NCBI GenBank assembly: GCA_002348315.1
Contig: DEAW01000038.1
Coordinates: forward strand, 7,766 to 71,765
Direction: 5' to 3'
DNA: 64,000 nucleotides
Source of the DNA: Planctomycetaceae bacterium UBA2972
GTDB lineage: Bacteria; Planctomycetota; Planctomycetia; Pirellulales; Pirellulaceae
Positions 42,004 through 50,903 of the stretch are shown one piece after another. Both the position numbers and the translations under genes were made by a program. The first letter of the stretch is position 1. The number at the start of each line of letters is the position of its first letter. The notes under the pieces were generated by a model. It saw nothing but the letters and a program-made list of their open reading frames with translations. It made no database searches and was not told the DNA's origin.

Positions 42004-43209
42004 CTACATTGGATTGAAACTTAAAGTGAATGCATCCTGAGCATCGACTGAATCTTTGGGTGGCTCTTCACTGTACAGGTTTGTCATCCGCAGGATTAAT
42101 TGCTCGTAAACGATGTCAGTCATCAAAGTAAAACCGTCCGCTAATGCAGCACTATGGCTCAAAAGAGTAACGGGTAATTGGATTTGTTGGAATAGCGAAA
42201 CCAAATGTCCACAACTTTGCTGTTCATCGGTTTTTGTCAAAGCAAGGCTGAGATGGCCCGAAACCTGGAGCATGCGAACGAGTTCGATTGTTGCTTCGCT
42301 ACGGCCATTGACATCATGCGTTATCAGAAAATGACTATTGGGGATTTGATTCAAGCAGGACGTTAACAGAGACAGTTGTTGCTGCTGCCCCGCCGATACC
42401 CCTGGGGTATCAATGACTACAATCTGACAATCATGTAGATGCTGTAATGCATCAGATAGTTCCCCGCGATTTCCGGCCTGGAGTGTTCGAATTCCTAGAT
42501 TCCTCAAGTGCTGATGCACCCAGAAATGCTGATGACGAGTAGTGCCGGTAAGTTCGATCAGTCCGACCGACATCTCTTCACGTAATTGATACTGTGTTGC
42601 CAGGTTGGACAGCAGTGTAGATTTCCCACTGCCGCTGCGTCCGATGGCGACAAGAATCTGTTGGTCTGCCCGCTGTTTCGCAAGCGAAGTAAGATTCAAC
42701 GTGTGAAAAGCTACGATTTCTTTTAGCTGCTTATGAATGCCGTTTACATATGCTGGTGTGGATTCCTGCTGACCGACCAGCCGTAATAGTTTCCGAGCTT
42801 CTTCCAGGTTGAGTCCGGATTGTATGAGGCCTTGGAGAATCTCCGCAGGCATAAATCGTTCAGGTTCTTCCAGCCATTGCCGTTTCGCATCCAACGCCTG
42901 CTGGCGAATCTCAGCTTGCTCTTTGCGATACAGCGATTCGATATAAGATTCAGCCTGATTTACTAAATCCATCGCCTCCGATTCACTTGCCGAACGTAGC
43001 TCTGGGGTGGATTCTTCCGGCAAAGCCGATTCCTCCTCGATTCGAGCCTGGACTTTGATATAACGCTGAGCAACAGAACCGTCATGATTCGTTTCAAATA
43101 CAGGTCGAGTGGAAACGATCAAGGCCTTGGAACCAAGCTCCTGACGCACCATCTCCAGAGCTTGCTGTATCGTTTCGGCTTGAAAGTATCGAATATCCAG
43201 ACAGCTCAT
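42004..43209 (-). CDS. flhF: Flagellar SRP-like GTPase FlhF
   Basis: 401 residues. The N-terminus MSCLDIRYFQAETIQQALEM is typical of FlhF B domains. An N domain precedes the GTPase: P-loop AIGRSGSGKSTLLSNLA, G3-like VVIDTPGVSAG, and G4 ALTKTDE (TKxD). FlhF sets the site and number of flagella at the membrane. Its start codon overlaps the flhA stop by one base (TAATG), indicating translational coupling. FlhG/FleN, its usual partner, is not in this window. Confidence 0.93.
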   Translation of the reverse strand: MSCLDIRYFQAETIQQALEMVRQELGSKALIVSTRPVFETNHDGSVAQRYIKVQARIEEESALPEESTPELRSASESEAMDLVNQAESYIESLYRKEQAEIRQQALDAKRQWLEEPERFMPAEILQGLIQSGLNLEEARKLLRLVGQQESTPAYVNGIHKQLKEIVAFHTLNLTSLAKQRADQQILVAIGRSGSGKSTLLSNLATQYQLREEMSVGLIELTGTTRHQHFWVHQHLRNLGIRTLQAGNRGELSDALQHLHDCQIVVIDTPGVSAGQQQQLSLLTSCLNQIPNSHFLITHDVNGRSEATIELVRMLQVSGHLSLALTKTDEQQSCGHLVSLFQQIQLPVTLLSHSAALADGFTLMTDIVYEQLILRMTNLYSEEPPKDSVDAQDAFTLSFNPM

Positions 43210-45335
43210 TAACTAAAATCCTCATTGGTTGTGTGCATGAAAGGAGCCGACGGATTAGTCGCACCGGAAGGGGCGGTATTCTGAAGCGACACTTGATAAT
43301 GAGATTGAATGGTTGTCTCTCTCGAGAGCTCTCTGCTTGAAACAACTGGTAGTGAAATGTATTCCTGTTGCAGAAGTCGAGCCAATCCAGCTCGGATTTC
43401 AGGCGCCACAATGAGGATCCGTGTGCCCTGCTCTTGCGAATCACTTTCGGTATGGCGTCGAAGCTCTTGACACAAAGTGTCCCGTATTTGACGAGATAAA
43501 TTGAATTCGAGATCGAGTTCCGAGTAGTTGATGGCATCAGCTAACCGCTGTTCAAGTTCGGGCTTTAAAGAAATCATTCGGATTTCATTATTCTGAATAA
43601 GACCTGAGGTGATGGTGCGTGCCAGGCGGTAACGTACGTGTTCGGTAAGTTTGACCGGATGCTGAATTTGCGTTGCAACTTCACTTAAGGCTTCCAGGAT
43701 TTCTGCGAGTGGCCGAATGGTGACGCCCTCGGCAAGCAGGTTTCGCAGGACCTGCTGAACCTGCCCCAGACTCAACGTATTAGGAATCAGATCCTCCACA
43801 GCAGCCGGAGCGAATTCCCGGAGTTGCTCGATTAATTCATGAGCGGAATCCCGAGTGAGCAATTCAGCGGCATGTTTTCTGACAGTGTCCTTTAGATGGA
43901 TCGTCAATACTTCAACGGGCGTAAGAGGTTGAAGCCCCAATTCGATGGCTTTGGATCGCTGGTCCCTGGTGATCCATCGAGCGCCGCCATTGGCGACTCC
44001 ACCGATTCCCGGAACGGTGCCCGGCAATTCTGTATCAAGGTCCGGATGAACGTCGATCACTAACAGGCGATTGACAGACAGCATCCCACTGGCAAGCTGA
44101 TTCCCCTTGATACGAATCTCATATTGATTACCGGCGAGTTTTAAATTGTCTCGAATGCGTATCTCAGGCAGGACAATTCCAAGTTCGAGAGCTAATTGAT
44201 TTCGGATCGTTTGAATGCGATTGAGTATGTTGTCGCCGTTTTCTCGTTTTGCCAGGGAGAGTAGTCGCAGGCCTAGTCCTAATTCAATGGCGTCCACTCG
44301 TAATAAATCACTTAAGGGGGGAGTCGTATTGGTTGATTCATTAGGTTGGTCAGGCTGATTGGAATCCTCAGCATCGTTGTTAGGATTGCGAGCAAGCAGG
44401 TAGGCCAGACCAACGCACCCTACGGCCATGGAAAGCATGGGGATCTTAGGGAGTTGTGTAAAAGTCAGCATTCCCAAAAAGACAGCGGTGACGATTAGCA
44501 CCTGAGGCTTGTTGAATAACTGCTGAATCAGTTGATTGGCTAGCTTTGTGTTTTGGCTTGTACGTGTTACCAGCATGGCGGTTGCCAATGAAATGAGTAG
44601 TGCCGGGATCTGGCTTACCAGTCCGTCGCCAATGGTCAGGCGAGTGTACACATCGGCAGCGTTGGCAACGTCCATTCCTGAACTAATGACTCCGTACCCA
44701 AGTCCGACGACAAGATTGATCGCCGTGATGATGGTCGCTGCGATTGCGTCACCTCGTACAAATTTACTTGCACCATCCATCGCACCATAGAAGTCAGCCT
44801 GACTGGTTAGCTCCTGTCTCTGCTGCTGTGCCTGCTGTTGACTAATGAGACCTGAATTCAGGTCGGCATCAATCGCCATCTGCCGTCCTGGCATTCCATC
44901 CAGTGTGAATCTGGCCGCAACTTCACTGACGCGAGAGGAGCCTTTGGTGATAACCACGAACTGGATCACGACCAGAATGGAGAAGATTACGATGCCAACA
45001 ACGATGTCGTTTCCAGCCACAAAATTCCCGAACGATTCAATCACATTGCCGGCTGCTTCAGTGCCTTGCGTGGAAGCTCCGGTCAGAATCAGCCGTGTGG
45101 AAGCAACGTTGAGTACCAGTCGTCCAAGCGTCGCTGCCAGTAAGACGGTCGGGAAGACGCTTAATTCCAAGGATGTTTTTATATTGAGCGTGGTGAGCAG
45201 GATGATAACAGCCAGAGTGATATTTCCGACCATTAATAAATCGAGCATGAACGGAGGTAGTGGTACGAGCAGCACAAACAAGCACGCAATAATGCTTGCT
45301 GGGATGATCAAATCCTGCCACGTGTTTTTTGCCAT
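43209..45335 (-). CDS. flhA: Flagellar export gate protein FlhA
   Basis: 708 residues from the ATG at 45335 (MAKNTWQDLIIPASIIACL); earlier in-frame starts add 27 residues unlike FlhA. Eight hydrophobic segments occupy residues 10-330. The FHIPEP signature is present as RFTLDGMPGRQMAIDADLNS, then KFVRGDAIAATII. The C-terminal cytoplasmic domain (from about residue 370) has DVHPDLDTELPG and ARWI. FlhA is the proton-driven core of the type III export gate. It follows the sulfotransferase gene and is coupled to flhF. Confidence 0.96.
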   Translation of the reverse strand: MAKNTWQDLIIPASIIACLFVLLVPLPPFMLDLLMVGNITLAVIILLTTLNIKTSLELSVFPTVLLAATLGRLVLNVASTRLILTGASTQGTEAAGNVIESFGNFVAGNDIVVGIVIFSILVVIQFVVITKGSSRVSEVAARFTLDGMPGRQMAIDADLNSGLISQQQAQQQRQELTSQADFYGAMDGASKFVRGDAIAATIITAINLVVGLGYGVISSGMDVANAADVYTRLTIGDGLVSQIPALLISLATAMLVTRTSQNTKLANQLIQQLFNKPQVLIVTAVFLGMLTFTQLPKIPMLSMAVGCVGLAYLLARNPNNDAEDSNQPDQPNESTNTTPPLSDLLRVDAIELGLGLRLLSLAKRENGDNILNRIQTIRNQLALELGIVLPEIRIRDNLKLAGNQYEIRIKGNQLASGMLSVNRLLVIDVHPDLDTELPGTVPGIGGVANGGARWITRDQRSKAIELGLQPLTPVEVLTIHLKDTVRKHAAELLTRDSAHELIEQLREFAPAAVEDLIPNTLSLGQVQQVLRNLLAEGVTIRPLAEILEALSEVATQIQHPVKLTEHVRYRLARTITSGLIQNNEIRMISLKPELEQRLADAINYSELDLEFNLSRQIRDTLCQELRRHTESDSQEQGTRILIVAPEIRAGLARLLQQEYISLPVVSSRELSRETTIQSHYQVSLQNTAPSGATNPSAPFMHTTNEDFS

Positions 45336-45477
45336 ACCTCTATCCACACATAATGATGCACGTTGAGTGCAGAAAATATGAGGTGCAAGAGTAAGAAATG
45401 CGGGAACCCGGAGCAAGGCCAGTCGACGCTCGCGGCCCCATGAAACTCGCCTGTTTTGAGCCTGCTAATCAGGTGAA

Positions 45478-46617
45478 TTACCGCTTTTGATATCCGTATT
45501 TTTCCAGATGTGGAAGGCAACGCTGTTCGATGAGATCAGATAATTCCCGAGGTAATTCATGTTGGTTTACCTGATAGTCTTTTTGAGATTCCAGGTACTC
45601 TGCCAATGGTTCGGCAATACGGCTGTCGAAGTCTCCGAGATCGAGAGTGTCGTAAATCGAGCGAATGACACCTGGCGTATCGGCAACAAGGTCTTCGTAT
45701 CGCACATCAATGAGGTTTTCCGGAGCGATATCCTGACGTTGTTTTTCAAACGCCTGATAAAGTGTTTCAAACGTATCCCCAATGTAGTTATAGAGCCATG
45801 AAGTTTCATATCGGGGACGATTGAATCCCTGAATATAGTCCAGTGACTGCCAGAGCCGTACCGTGGAAGGAATCAATGAATACGGGTCGCGGCTAATGTG
45901 AATGAATTTTGCTCCGGGAAAGGCCTCAGCAAGGAATTTAACTCGGCCAATATGCGGAGGGGATTTAAGCACCACCGGTTTGTCGGGCTGCTGATAACTA
46001 ACCATTTTGACAAAATGTACGAGGACAGCCTGCCAGCGACGAACTTGCTGGTCCGTTAGGTTCTCCAGCGTTAAGTAATCATTGTCGACTAATTTTCCGT
46101 TGGGAAATGCCATCCGTAAGTAAGGAGAATGGTGCCCTAAATTGAAAATAGCAAACTCATCCTCCTGAGGTTTGTGAAAGCTCGTCGTGACATTGTCCTG
46201 AGGACGCTTTTCCGGAACGAGGAATTTATCCAGTTTTAGAAAAATCTTTCCGGTCACCAGAAACTGGTTCGGTAAGAAACACTGCAAAGTACTCGGGTAG
46301 GTGAAGTGTTGGTCGAGCGAAATGAGGTCGTGTAGAAATGTCGTACCGCTACGCCAGTGCCCAACGATGAAAATAGGCGGAGCCGGCAGTTGATGTGCCT
46401 TGATTTTTCGACTGAAGAGTAACGATTGCAGACAGCCTACGAAACTGTTGAATATGGAAAAATAAGAAACGGTAAAAGCTACAAACCAACGAGCAGGATG
46501 TACAGCGAATTTGTTTCGCGCTAGTAATTTGAGGTAGTCGCCAAATCGCAGGCCGTGCCAGAACCGCGGAGCGGTAATGGGGTATTGTTTGTAAAAGGGC
46601 TTCTCTTTTTTGCTCAC
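45478..46617 (-). CDS. Sulfotransferase-family protein inside the flagellar operon
   Basis: About 379 residues from a GTG at 46617 (GGA 7 nt upstream); an in-frame TTG at 46698 would add 27 residues. The PAPS-binding loop is IFIVGHWRSGTTFLHDLI (5'-phosphosulfate loop) and the 3'-phosphate site is KFIHISRDPYSLIPS. It ends with VRYEDLVADTPGVIRSIYD, all typical of the Sulfotransfer family. It would transfer sulfate from PAPS to a hydroxyl or amino acceptor. It lies between flhB and flhA on the same strand with short gaps, so it is probably expressed with the export genes. Flagellin or a glycan on it is a possible acceptor, by position only. Confidence 0.88.
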   Translation of the reverse strand: MSKKEKPFYKQYPITAPRFWHGLRFGDYLKLLARNKFAVHPARWFVAFTVSYFSIFNSFVGCLQSLLFSRKIKAHQLPAPPIFIVGHWRSGTTFLHDLISLDQHFTYPSTLQCFLPNQFLVTGKIFLKLDKFLVPEKRPQDNVTTSFHKPQEDEFAIFNLGHHSPYLRMAFPNGKLVDNDYLTLENLTDQQVRRWQAVLVHFVKMVSYQQPDKPVVLKSPPHIGRVKFLAEAFPGAKFIHISRDPYSLIPSTVRLWQSLDYIQGFNRPRYETSWLYNYIGDTFETLYQAFEKQRQDIAPENLIDVRYEDLVADTPGVIRSIYDTLDLGDFDSRIAEPLAEYLESQKDYQVNQHELPRELSDLIEQRCLPHLEKYGYQKR

Positions 46618-46714
46618 GACGATTCCAAATCCTGCTGCGTGAAGTGTACCTATATCTTTATTTCGATTTTTTGGGCCGCGGCCAACACTAAAACACAAAC
46701 AAACTGCGGATAAC

Positions 46715-47755
46715 TTATGCTCGTCTCAGAATCTTCACGACTTCCGGGTAAAGTTGTGGAGGAATCGACTGCCGAGAACGTAGGGAATTAGCGATCAGCG
46801 TCGTCAGGCGATGGTGGAGGAAACATCCCAGGCCTGCCTCACGAGCGGACGTTAATATGGTGTCGAGATTCGGGTCCTGACTGTTCTTTGGAAACCAGAT
46901 CCTTTGAATCAGTGGGACATCCATTCGCTGTTGATCGTAAGCGATTGCGACAGCTGGTCCATTCGTCGCATAGATAACTACCGCCGCACTCGTTAGGTCG
47001 CTCTGCAATTGACTCAACCGGGATTTGGAGGTTGCGGGCTTTCCAAGAGGGGCACTGGATTGCCGTTTTTGTTCCTGTCGCAATTCGTCTTCAGTCATAC
47101 GCAGACTGCGTTCGAGTTTTGCTCGTTGCCACAGAAGATCAAACGCTCCGAAAATCAGGTAGGTGAAGCCGAGTTGGATGAGGATTTGTGAAACAAGTTG
47201 CGTTCCGGAGGTAAGTAAATCATCGGCTGACAGGAGAGCAAGTGTCGCGATTCTTTCTCGATTTGCCCACAACGTGAGAGAGGTTAGTAACAGTAAGCCA
47301 ACCGATCGGACGAAACTGCCAAGTGCCTCGGCCTGATGTTCTGGCGTCGTGATTCGCTCCCACCAGATGCTCGGGCTAAGCCGGTCCGCTTGTGGAGCCA
47401 GACGTTGGGGAGTGATGATCATTCCGGTTTGAATGAGGTTTGCTAATATGCCAATTGTCAAAATGCCGAGTAGGACGGGGGAAAAAAGCTGAAGCACGGG
47501 CAAGGCAATTTGGAGCCAAAAGCTGGCAGTGGCCCATTGTTCGGCAGTGCTTGCCAGTGTCGATGTGACGTCAAAGTGTTGTCTCCATGATTCACGTAGC
47601 CCCTGCTGAATTGAAGAGGCTTGCCATTGCAGGAGTATGGTGGAACTTAACAAGATGACGGCAGTCACCAGTTGTCGACTTTTGGCAACTCGCCCCTGGC
47701 GTCTCGCCTCGAGACGTTTGGCAGGTGTCGCTGGTAAGTTGCGTTCGCTTGACAT
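46715..47755 (-). CDS. flhB: Flagellar export switch protein FlhB lacking the NPTH motif
   Basis: 346 residues. The N-terminus (RNLPATPAKRLEARRQGRVA) is the family KTE.PT.kRl..AR..G.va element. Four hydrophobic segments lie at about 31-52, 82-112, 145-165 and 185-210. A cytoplasmic tail has MTEDELRQEQKRQ and SRLSQL. At the place of the autocleavage loop (NPTHYxVAL in other FlhBs) it reads YATNGPAVAIAYDQQRMDVP. N265 and the following strand are kept, but P, T and H are lost and the loop is two residues shorter. FlhB normally self-cleaves after Asn to switch from hook to filament export. This copy should not. Confidence 0.93.
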   Translation of the reverse strand: MSSERNLPATPAKRLEARRQGRVAKSRQLVTAVILLSSTILLQWQASSIQQGLRESWRQHFDVTSTLASTAEQWATASFWLQIALPVLQLFSPVLLGILTIGILANLIQTGMIITPQRLAPQADRLSPSIWWERITTPEHQAEALGSFVRSVGLLLLTSLTLWANRERIATLALLSADDLLTSGTQLVSQILIQLGFTYLIFGAFDLLWQRAKLERSLRMTEDELRQEQKRQSSAPLGKPATSKSRLSQLQSDLTSAAVVIYATNGPAVAIAYDQQRMDVPLIQRIWFPKNSQDPNLDTILTSAREAGLGCFLHHRLTTLIANSLRSRQSIPPQLYPEVVKILRRA

Positions 47756-47785
47756 TTAGAAGAGCTAACAGGGTGTATTTGGGAG

Positions 47786-48565
47786 TCAGAAGAGTGGACT
47801 GGTGACTCGATCCAGCATCAGCGTGATTTCCTGTTGCATAGCCAGAGTGACCGTGCCTAAGGTCAGCATGACAACGGTCAGAAGGATGGCAGTGTTGGCG
47901 GGGATGCCAATGACAAATTGATGGAATTGCGGAGCTTGCCGGCTGATCCAGCCCGTGGTCAAATTCGCTGCCAGCATCGTGATCATGATGGGGCTGGCCA
48001 GTTTAATCCCCAGCACGAATGCCCAGGTCATGGTCGTGGAAAGATGTTGGATCCATTCACCGGAGAATGAATCCATGCTGAGACTACCTGCAGGTAGCCA
48101 GGAATAACAATCCAAAAGAGCTGCAATGACAATGCGATGAAGCCCGGCTGTGATTAATCCTGCGATGACGGTGAAGGATACTAGTTTGGCCAGGGGAGAT
48201 TGATTGTCCTGATTTCTGAGACTTACGCCACTCGACAATCCCATCCATTGAGCTCCCAGTTGGATGCTCTCGATCGTGACTAAGATAGTTGCACCTAACG
48301 CCAGCCCTATGAGGCATTCTCCAATGAGAATCGGAAGCGGTGGCAGGATTTGTTGCTGAGTAATGTTTAGGAGTTCGGCGTTGTTACTGTGAAAGGCTGT
48401 CAGTAACAGCACGAGTAGCAGGCTCATGGCCAGCTTGACCTGCCAGTGAAAATGTACGCGCCCGAGCGGAATGAGAATGACCATAGGGAGGATGCGCAGG
48501 CTGATAGTGAGTGCCAGTGAAATCAACTCAGGAGTGATTTCGGGACTTGCTAAGATGTCCTGCAT
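47786..48565 (-). CDS. fliR: Flagellar export gate protein FliR
   Basis: 259 residues with six hydrophobic segments. The family features are the N-terminal ALTISLRILPMVILIPLGR, the LIGECLIGLALGATILVTIESIQLGAQW core, and SPIMITMLAANLTTGWISRQAPQF near the middle. FliR, FliP and FliQ form the helical export gate in the inner membrane. Its ATG is 1 bp after the fliQ stop, and flhB follows at 30 bp. Nothing odd was seen. Confidence 0.94.
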   Translation of the reverse strand: MQDILASPEITPELISLALTISLRILPMVILIPLGRVHFHWQVKLAMSLLLVLLLTAFHSNNAELLNITQQQILPPLPILIGECLIGLALGATILVTIESIQLGAQWMGLSSGVSLRNQDNQSPLAKLVSFTVIAGLITAGLHRIVIAALLDCYSWLPAGSLSMDSFSGEWIQHLSTTMTWAFVLGIKLASPIMITMLAANLTTGWISRQAPQFHQFVIGIPANTAILLTVVMLTLGTVTLAMQQEITLMLDRVTSPLF

Positions 48566-48566
48566 A

Positions 48567-48842
48567 TCAACCTCCGGAAATAATCGACGGTATGCTGTGG
48601 AATACGTCTCCGGTGAAACTCGTCAACCGTTCAAACATCCAGGGAAGACAATAGCAGAGTGCGATCAGAATACAGATTAGCTTGGGAATGTAGCTAATCG
48701 TTTGATCCTGGACTTGTGTCATTGCCTGAACGACACCAACAAGTAGTCCAATTAAAATCGCCACAATCAGGATGGGGCCGACGAGCGTTAATGTAGTCAT
48801 CAATGCCTGTTGCCCAAATTCAATCGTTTGTTCGTGTTGCAT
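48567..48842 (-). CDS. fliQ: Flagellar export gate protein FliQ
   Basis: 91 residues, the family size. Two transmembrane helices: ALMTTLTLVGPILIVAILIG and YIPKLICILIALCYCLPWMF, with the conserved turn LVGVVQAMTQVQDQTISYIPK between. It assembles with FliP and FliR. It follows fliP by 12 bp and precedes fliR by 1 bp. Confidence 0.96.
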   Translation of the reverse strand: MQHEQTIEFGQQALMTTLTLVGPILIVAILIGLLVGVVQAMTQVQDQTISYIPKLICILIALCYCLPWMFERLTSFTGDVFHSIPSIISGG

Positions 48843-48854
48843 GGCGAGTTCCTG

Positions 48855-49799
48855 TTACTTAAAGCTTTCCAGCAAAGTGCCAACAAGTAAGTGCCAGCCA
48901 TCAACCATGACGAACAGCATCAGCTTAAACGGTAGTGACACTGTGGTCGGTGGTAACATCATCATGCCCATCGAATTTGTAGTGGCACTAACAACCAGGT
49001 CGATAACCAAAAACGGAAGGAAAACCAGAAAACCGATCAGAAATGCAGTCTTTAATTCACTGATCATGAAGGCCGGCAATAATGCCTGCAAAGGAATCTC
49101 ATGGTAGCTCGTAGGGTTGCTTGCTGCAGAGTTGGCCGCCAGATAGGAAGGAGCTGAGGTATCTTTTTCTTTAGGAAGGTAGTCGTAAAACAACCAGACA
49201 TCATCGGTGTTTCCCGTGTTATCAATCTGAGTACCCATGAAGGTTACCAGTGAGGCTCGACTGATCTCCCATGCCTGCTCGCCGCTAAGCTCCTGATTGC
49301 TGTAAGGGACAATTGCCTGCTGGTACACCGTATTCCAGGTCGGAGCCATAATCAGTGCGCTCATAAACAACGCCAGGGAAGCAATAATTTGATTGCTTGG
49401 ATTTTGTTGTGTTCCTAATGCCTGCCGTAAGAGCCCCAGAACGATAGAAATTCGCAGGAACGATGTTGTCATTAAGAGCATTGCCGGAGCTGTGCTAAGT
49501 AGTGTAATCATGGCAAACAGCTTGAGGCTGTTCATCGCCTGATCCGGGGAGTCAATTTGCTCGAGTGCTCCGCTCAACTCTGTGACCGACGGTATTTCGC
49601 TGGAGGCCTCTGTGGAATCCCGTCGTTCGGTGTCGTTGGTGTTAAACGTCGGTTCTTTCAGTGTGTAATCCACATCGGCATGCCCATGAACAAACGGGGC
49701 TGCCGTCAACATGAACGCAACCAAAGCCGCCAGCAGTCGCCTTCTTGATGGCGGGTGGTCGGATTTGCGAGAGATTAAGTTGAGCTTAGGTTTTCGCAT
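48855..49799 (-). CDS. fliP: Flagellar export gate protein FliP
   Basis: 314 residues. It begins with a signal peptide after a basic N-terminus (RRRLLAALVAFMLTAAPFVHG), as FliP does. Core motifs are ITLLSTAPAMLLMTTSFLRI, VLGLLRQALGTQQNPSNQII and FMSALIMAPTWNTVYQQAI. At the end, AFMISELKTAFLIGFLVFLP, DLVVSATTNSMGMMMLPP and FKLMLFVMVDGWHLLVGTL. A loop of about 25 residues (NTGNTDDVWLFYDYLPKEKD) in the middle is longer than usual. It starts 2 bp after the fliO stop. Confidence 0.96.
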   Translation of the reverse strand: MRKPKLNLISRKSDHPPSRRRLLAALVAFMLTAAPFVHGHADVDYTLKEPTFNTNDTERRDSTEASSEIPSVTELSGALEQIDSPDQAMNSLKLFAMITLLSTAPAMLLMTTSFLRISIVLGLLRQALGTQQNPSNQIIASLALFMSALIMAPTWNTVYQQAIVPYSNQELSGEQAWEISRASLVTFMGTQIDNTGNTDDVWLFYDYLPKEKDTSAPSYLAANSAASNPTSYHEIPLQALLPAFMISELKTAFLIGFLVFLPFLVIDLVVSATTNSMGMMMLPPTTVSLPFKLMLFVMVDGWHLLVGTLLESFK

Positions 49800-49801
49800 G
49801 A

Positions 49802-50365
49802 CTAGGAATCAGTGAATAACTGCTGAGCATCTTGATCGTATTGAGCAAAAAGTTTTTTAAAGCTGGGACGATCAGTGGTTTTATTTGGTGAATGAGCAAG
49901 TAACTGCTCGATTTCAACGGGATCCGTAAGTTCTGTCAGGCAGGTTACTTTAGATTCTCCGGCAGAGACGAGTAATAATCGTTCGCCAAGTTTGACGACA
50001 TGTAACGTATGGTCCTTTGTGAGATGGGTTTGGCCTATTACGGTGAGCATGTTCTGGTTTAAGGGCTGCCGCGAGCGTCCCTGTTTTTTCTTGACCACCC
50101 ATACGAACCCCAGGAATAAACTGAGGACGACTGCCAGAGAGCCGAACATACGAACCATCGATTCATTGAATCCAGGGATGTAGTTGTTTTGGCTGGCTGT
50201 TTGGCGAGATTGCGTTGATTCAGATCGCGGTTGCAAAGGCAGATTGAGATAGGACAGCGGCTCTTGCTTTCCCTGCTCAGTTTGCCCAACGGCCGATAGC
50301 GGCAGCAGAGCTAGTGTCAACAGGATGATCGCGTTGATCTGATTCTTCAGGGGATTAAATATCAT
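49802..50365 (-). CDS. fliO: Flagellar biosynthesis protein FliO
   Basis: 187 residues. The N-terminal signal-like segment (residues 12-27) precedes a polar linker. One transmembrane helix follows (about residues 70-90, MFGSLAVVLSLFLGFVWVVK). The FliO cytoplasmic domain is MLTVIGQTHLTKDHTLHVVK, then LGERLLLVSAGESKVTCL. FliO helps assemble the FliP ring. Its start overlaps the fliN stop by 11 bp, and fliP follows at 2 bp. Confidence 0.85.
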   Translation of the reverse strand: MIFNPLKNQINAIILLTLALLPLSAVGQTEQGKQEPLSYLNLPLQPRSESTQSRQTASQNNYIPGFNESMVRMFGSLAVVLSLFLGFVWVVKKKQGRSRQPLNQNMLTVIGQTHLTKDHTLHVVKLGERLLLVSAGESKVTCLTELTDPVEIEQLLAHSPNKTTDRPSFKKLFAQYDQDAQQLFTDS

Positions 50366-50819
50366 AGTGCAACTCTTGCGGCTGGGGATAATTGAATTCC
50401 ACTATTTCAATGACGTACTGATCTTCTTCAATTCTCAGTTTGCCCGTTCCCAGTTGTAGGTTGTTCCAGAGAAGTTCGACCCATTGATCCACAGGCTCGG
50501 CACTGCTAAGAATCTCGCCGGGCCGCAATTGTTGAACTGCGGAATGACCAAGTTCCAGACGGCAGACCTGAATGGTCAGTGAAGGTGTCGGCGTGTCGGA
50601 AACCGTCTCCTCAGCAGAAGTCCCAAACTCGGGATACGCTGTCGACTGTGGGGGCGTTTCCTTCGAAGAAACTCCGGGAGATTCCTGGTCCACCAGCTGG
50701 TCGAGCAGCGTATCGCATCGATCGAGTTTGGATTGTAGACTTGTTGGATCCGTCGCCTGCTGTAAGGCAGGCGTGTCGGCGTCCTGAGAACTTTCCGAAT
50801 GTTGAGTGTTATCTGCCAC
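50355..50819 (-). CDS. fliN: Flagellar switch protein FliN-like (SpoA domain)
   Basis: 154 residues. The first 75 residues are polar and low-complexity. The last 70 fit the SpoA/FliM-N C-terminal domain: LTIQVCRLELGHSAVQQLRP, GEILSSAEPVDQWVELLWNN, then GTGKLRIEEDQYVIEIVEF. FliN forms the base of the C ring with FliM and binds FliH. No fliM is present here. It lies between fliG (84 bp upstream) and fliO. A FliM-like assignment is less likely because the FliM middle domain is missing. Confidence 0.85.
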   Translation of the reverse strand: MADNTQHSESSQDADTPALQQATDPTSLQSKLDRCDTLLDQLVDQESPGVSSKETPPQSTAYPEFGTSAEETVSDTPTPSLTIQVCRLELGHSAVQQLRPGEILSSAEPVDQWVELLWNNLQLGTGKLRIEEDQYVIEIVEFNYPQPQELHYDI

Positions 50820-50903
50820 AGAACGAAACCTCGAGTTCTTGTCAATCCATCGTAATTGAGGCGTAACTTTTCGTCGATTTGGCCTTGGAAATCAAGGCCA
50901 GTT

